Assembly: GCF_041379765.1 (NCBI RefSeq)
Contig: NZ_CP166919.1
Coordinates: forward strand, 434,001-498,000
DNA from: Thalassotalea sp. Sam97
GTDB lineage: Bacteria; Pseudomonadota; Gammaproteobacteria; Enterobacterales; Alteromonadaceae
DNA: 64,000 nt
Reading direction: 5' to 3'
Below the pieces are notes generated by a model, which saw nothing but the letters and a program-made list of their open reading frames with translations, was not told the origin of the DNA and searched no databases. This document shows positions 63,461 to 64,000 of the stretch, piece after piece (position 1 is the stretch's first letter; each line of letters begins with the position of its first letter). The position numbers were made by a program, and so were the translations under genes.

Positions 63461-64000
63461 TACTCACCGTCTTCCAATATTTCAATATAGGCAGTATCAC
63501 GAGTTTCTTTCATCCAACGCATGGCTTCAGCGCCAAACTTGCGGTTAAATAACAATTGATATGCTTTGTTCTCATTATTTTGTGCGGTTGCATCTTGGGT
63601 GCGACGCCCGGTCACTTGCACTAAGTGCCAACCAAAAGACGAGCGGAATGGTTTAGCGTATTCATCGACTTCTAAGCTTTCGATCACTTCTTTGAATGCA
63701 GGATCGTAGCTACTTGGATCTGCCCAGCCTAAATCACCACCACGAGTTGCGGTTGGTCCTTCAGAGTGTTCACGTGCTAGGGTGTCAAAGTCTGCTTCAC
63801 CAGCTTTGATTTTATCTAGCATGTCTTGCAGCATTTGCTCTGCTTTAGTTTCTGATAAGATAATCGATGGCTTGATTAAGATATGACGTGAGCGAACTTC
63901 GGTAATTTCAACTTTCTGTTTACCACGAATTTCGAGGATTTTGACGATATTAAAACCTAAACCGGTACGTACAGGGCCAAACACCTCACCTTCGCTTTTA
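63460..64000 (-). CDS. surA: Periplasmic chaperone / peptidyl-prolyl isomerase SurA, C-terminal part
   Basis: The open frame continues past the window edge, so only about 180 C-terminal residues are present. They contain the end of the first and all of the second parvulin domain: V-R-S-R-H-I-L-I-K-P, A-R-E-H-S-E-G-P-T-A-T-R-G-G-D-L-G-W and F-R-S-S-F-G-W-H-L-V-Q-V. SurA escorts outer-membrane proteins through the periplasm. A short C-terminal helix (R-K-F-G-A-E-A-M-R-W-M) follows. Gene order surA-pdxA-rsmA-apaG-apaH equals E. coli. Confidence 0.96.
   Translation of the reverse strand, partial: KSEGEVFGPVRTGLGFNIVKILEIRGKQKVEITEVRSRHILIKPSIILSETKAEQMLQDMLDKIKAGEADFDTLAREHSEGPTATRGGDLGWADPSSYDPAFKEVIESLEVDEYAKPFRSSFGWHLVQVTGRRTQDATAQNNENKAYQLLFNRKFGAEAMRWMKETRDTAYIEILEDGE

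Overview
The window is a piece of a gammaproteobacterial chromosome, most likely a marine member of the Alteromonadales near Colwelliaceae (Thalassotalea/Colwellia type). This placement is an inference. It rests on protein resemblance, moderate-to-low G+C, and a gene order that follows minutes 1-3 of the E. coli map with typical Alteromonadales changes: a LytM-type M23 peptidase where secM would be, dciA beside it, a complete type IV pilus pilABCD locus, and a DyP peroxidase. I recognised no tRNA, rRNA, CRISPR array, prophage or complete insertion sequence.

Region 1 (1-18.8 kb): the start of pgi on the minus strand, then the complete division and cell wall (dcw) cluster on the plus strand: mraZ, rsmH, ftsL, ftsI, murE, murF, mraY, murD, ftsW, murG, murC, ddl, ftsQ, ftsA, ftsZ, lpxC. 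Most junctions overlap by 1-11 bases. Three TGGRN boxes with exact 10-bp phasing lie in front of mraZ, as expected for MraZ autorepression. lpxC has its own likely promoter and a strong terminator.

Region 2 (18.9-34 kb): dciA and an M23 peptidase diverge, followed by secA and mutT. Then come an orphan LysR regulator and yacG. A PglL-like O-oligosaccharyltransferase gene is inserted before the minus-strand run zapD, coaE, pilD, pilC, pilB, a second pilin gene and pilA. The two pilin genes are separated by a terminator whose distal arm may also supply the ribosome-binding site of the second pilin.

Region 3 (34-49 kb): nadC and a membrane-anchored retropepsin-like protease (minus), ampD-ampE, then pdhR-aceE-aceF-lpd and acnB-yacL (plus). 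Two near-perfect PdhR operators precede pdhR. An unexplained tandem 54-bp repeat with attenuator-like hairpins precedes lpd.

Region 4 (49-57.5 kb): an RND efflux pair with a small alpha/beta hydrolase; glnK-amtB behind a sigma54-like promoter and NtrC-like sites; a 250-bp MITE-like element; and a cysteine-rich lipoprotein gene translationally coupled to a periplasmic thioredoxin.

Region 5 (57.5-64 kb): mdh and argR diverge, then a DyP-type peroxidase and the minus-strand run surA (partial)-pdxA-rsmA-apaG-apaH. A solo end of the same MITE lies next to the argR terminator.

The window is mostly core genome. The most interesting material is regulatory and intergenic: the lpd leader repeat, the MITE pair, the pilin terminator/RBS overlap and the second pilin with Ala before the cleavage site. 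I saw no clearly new multi-gene system.
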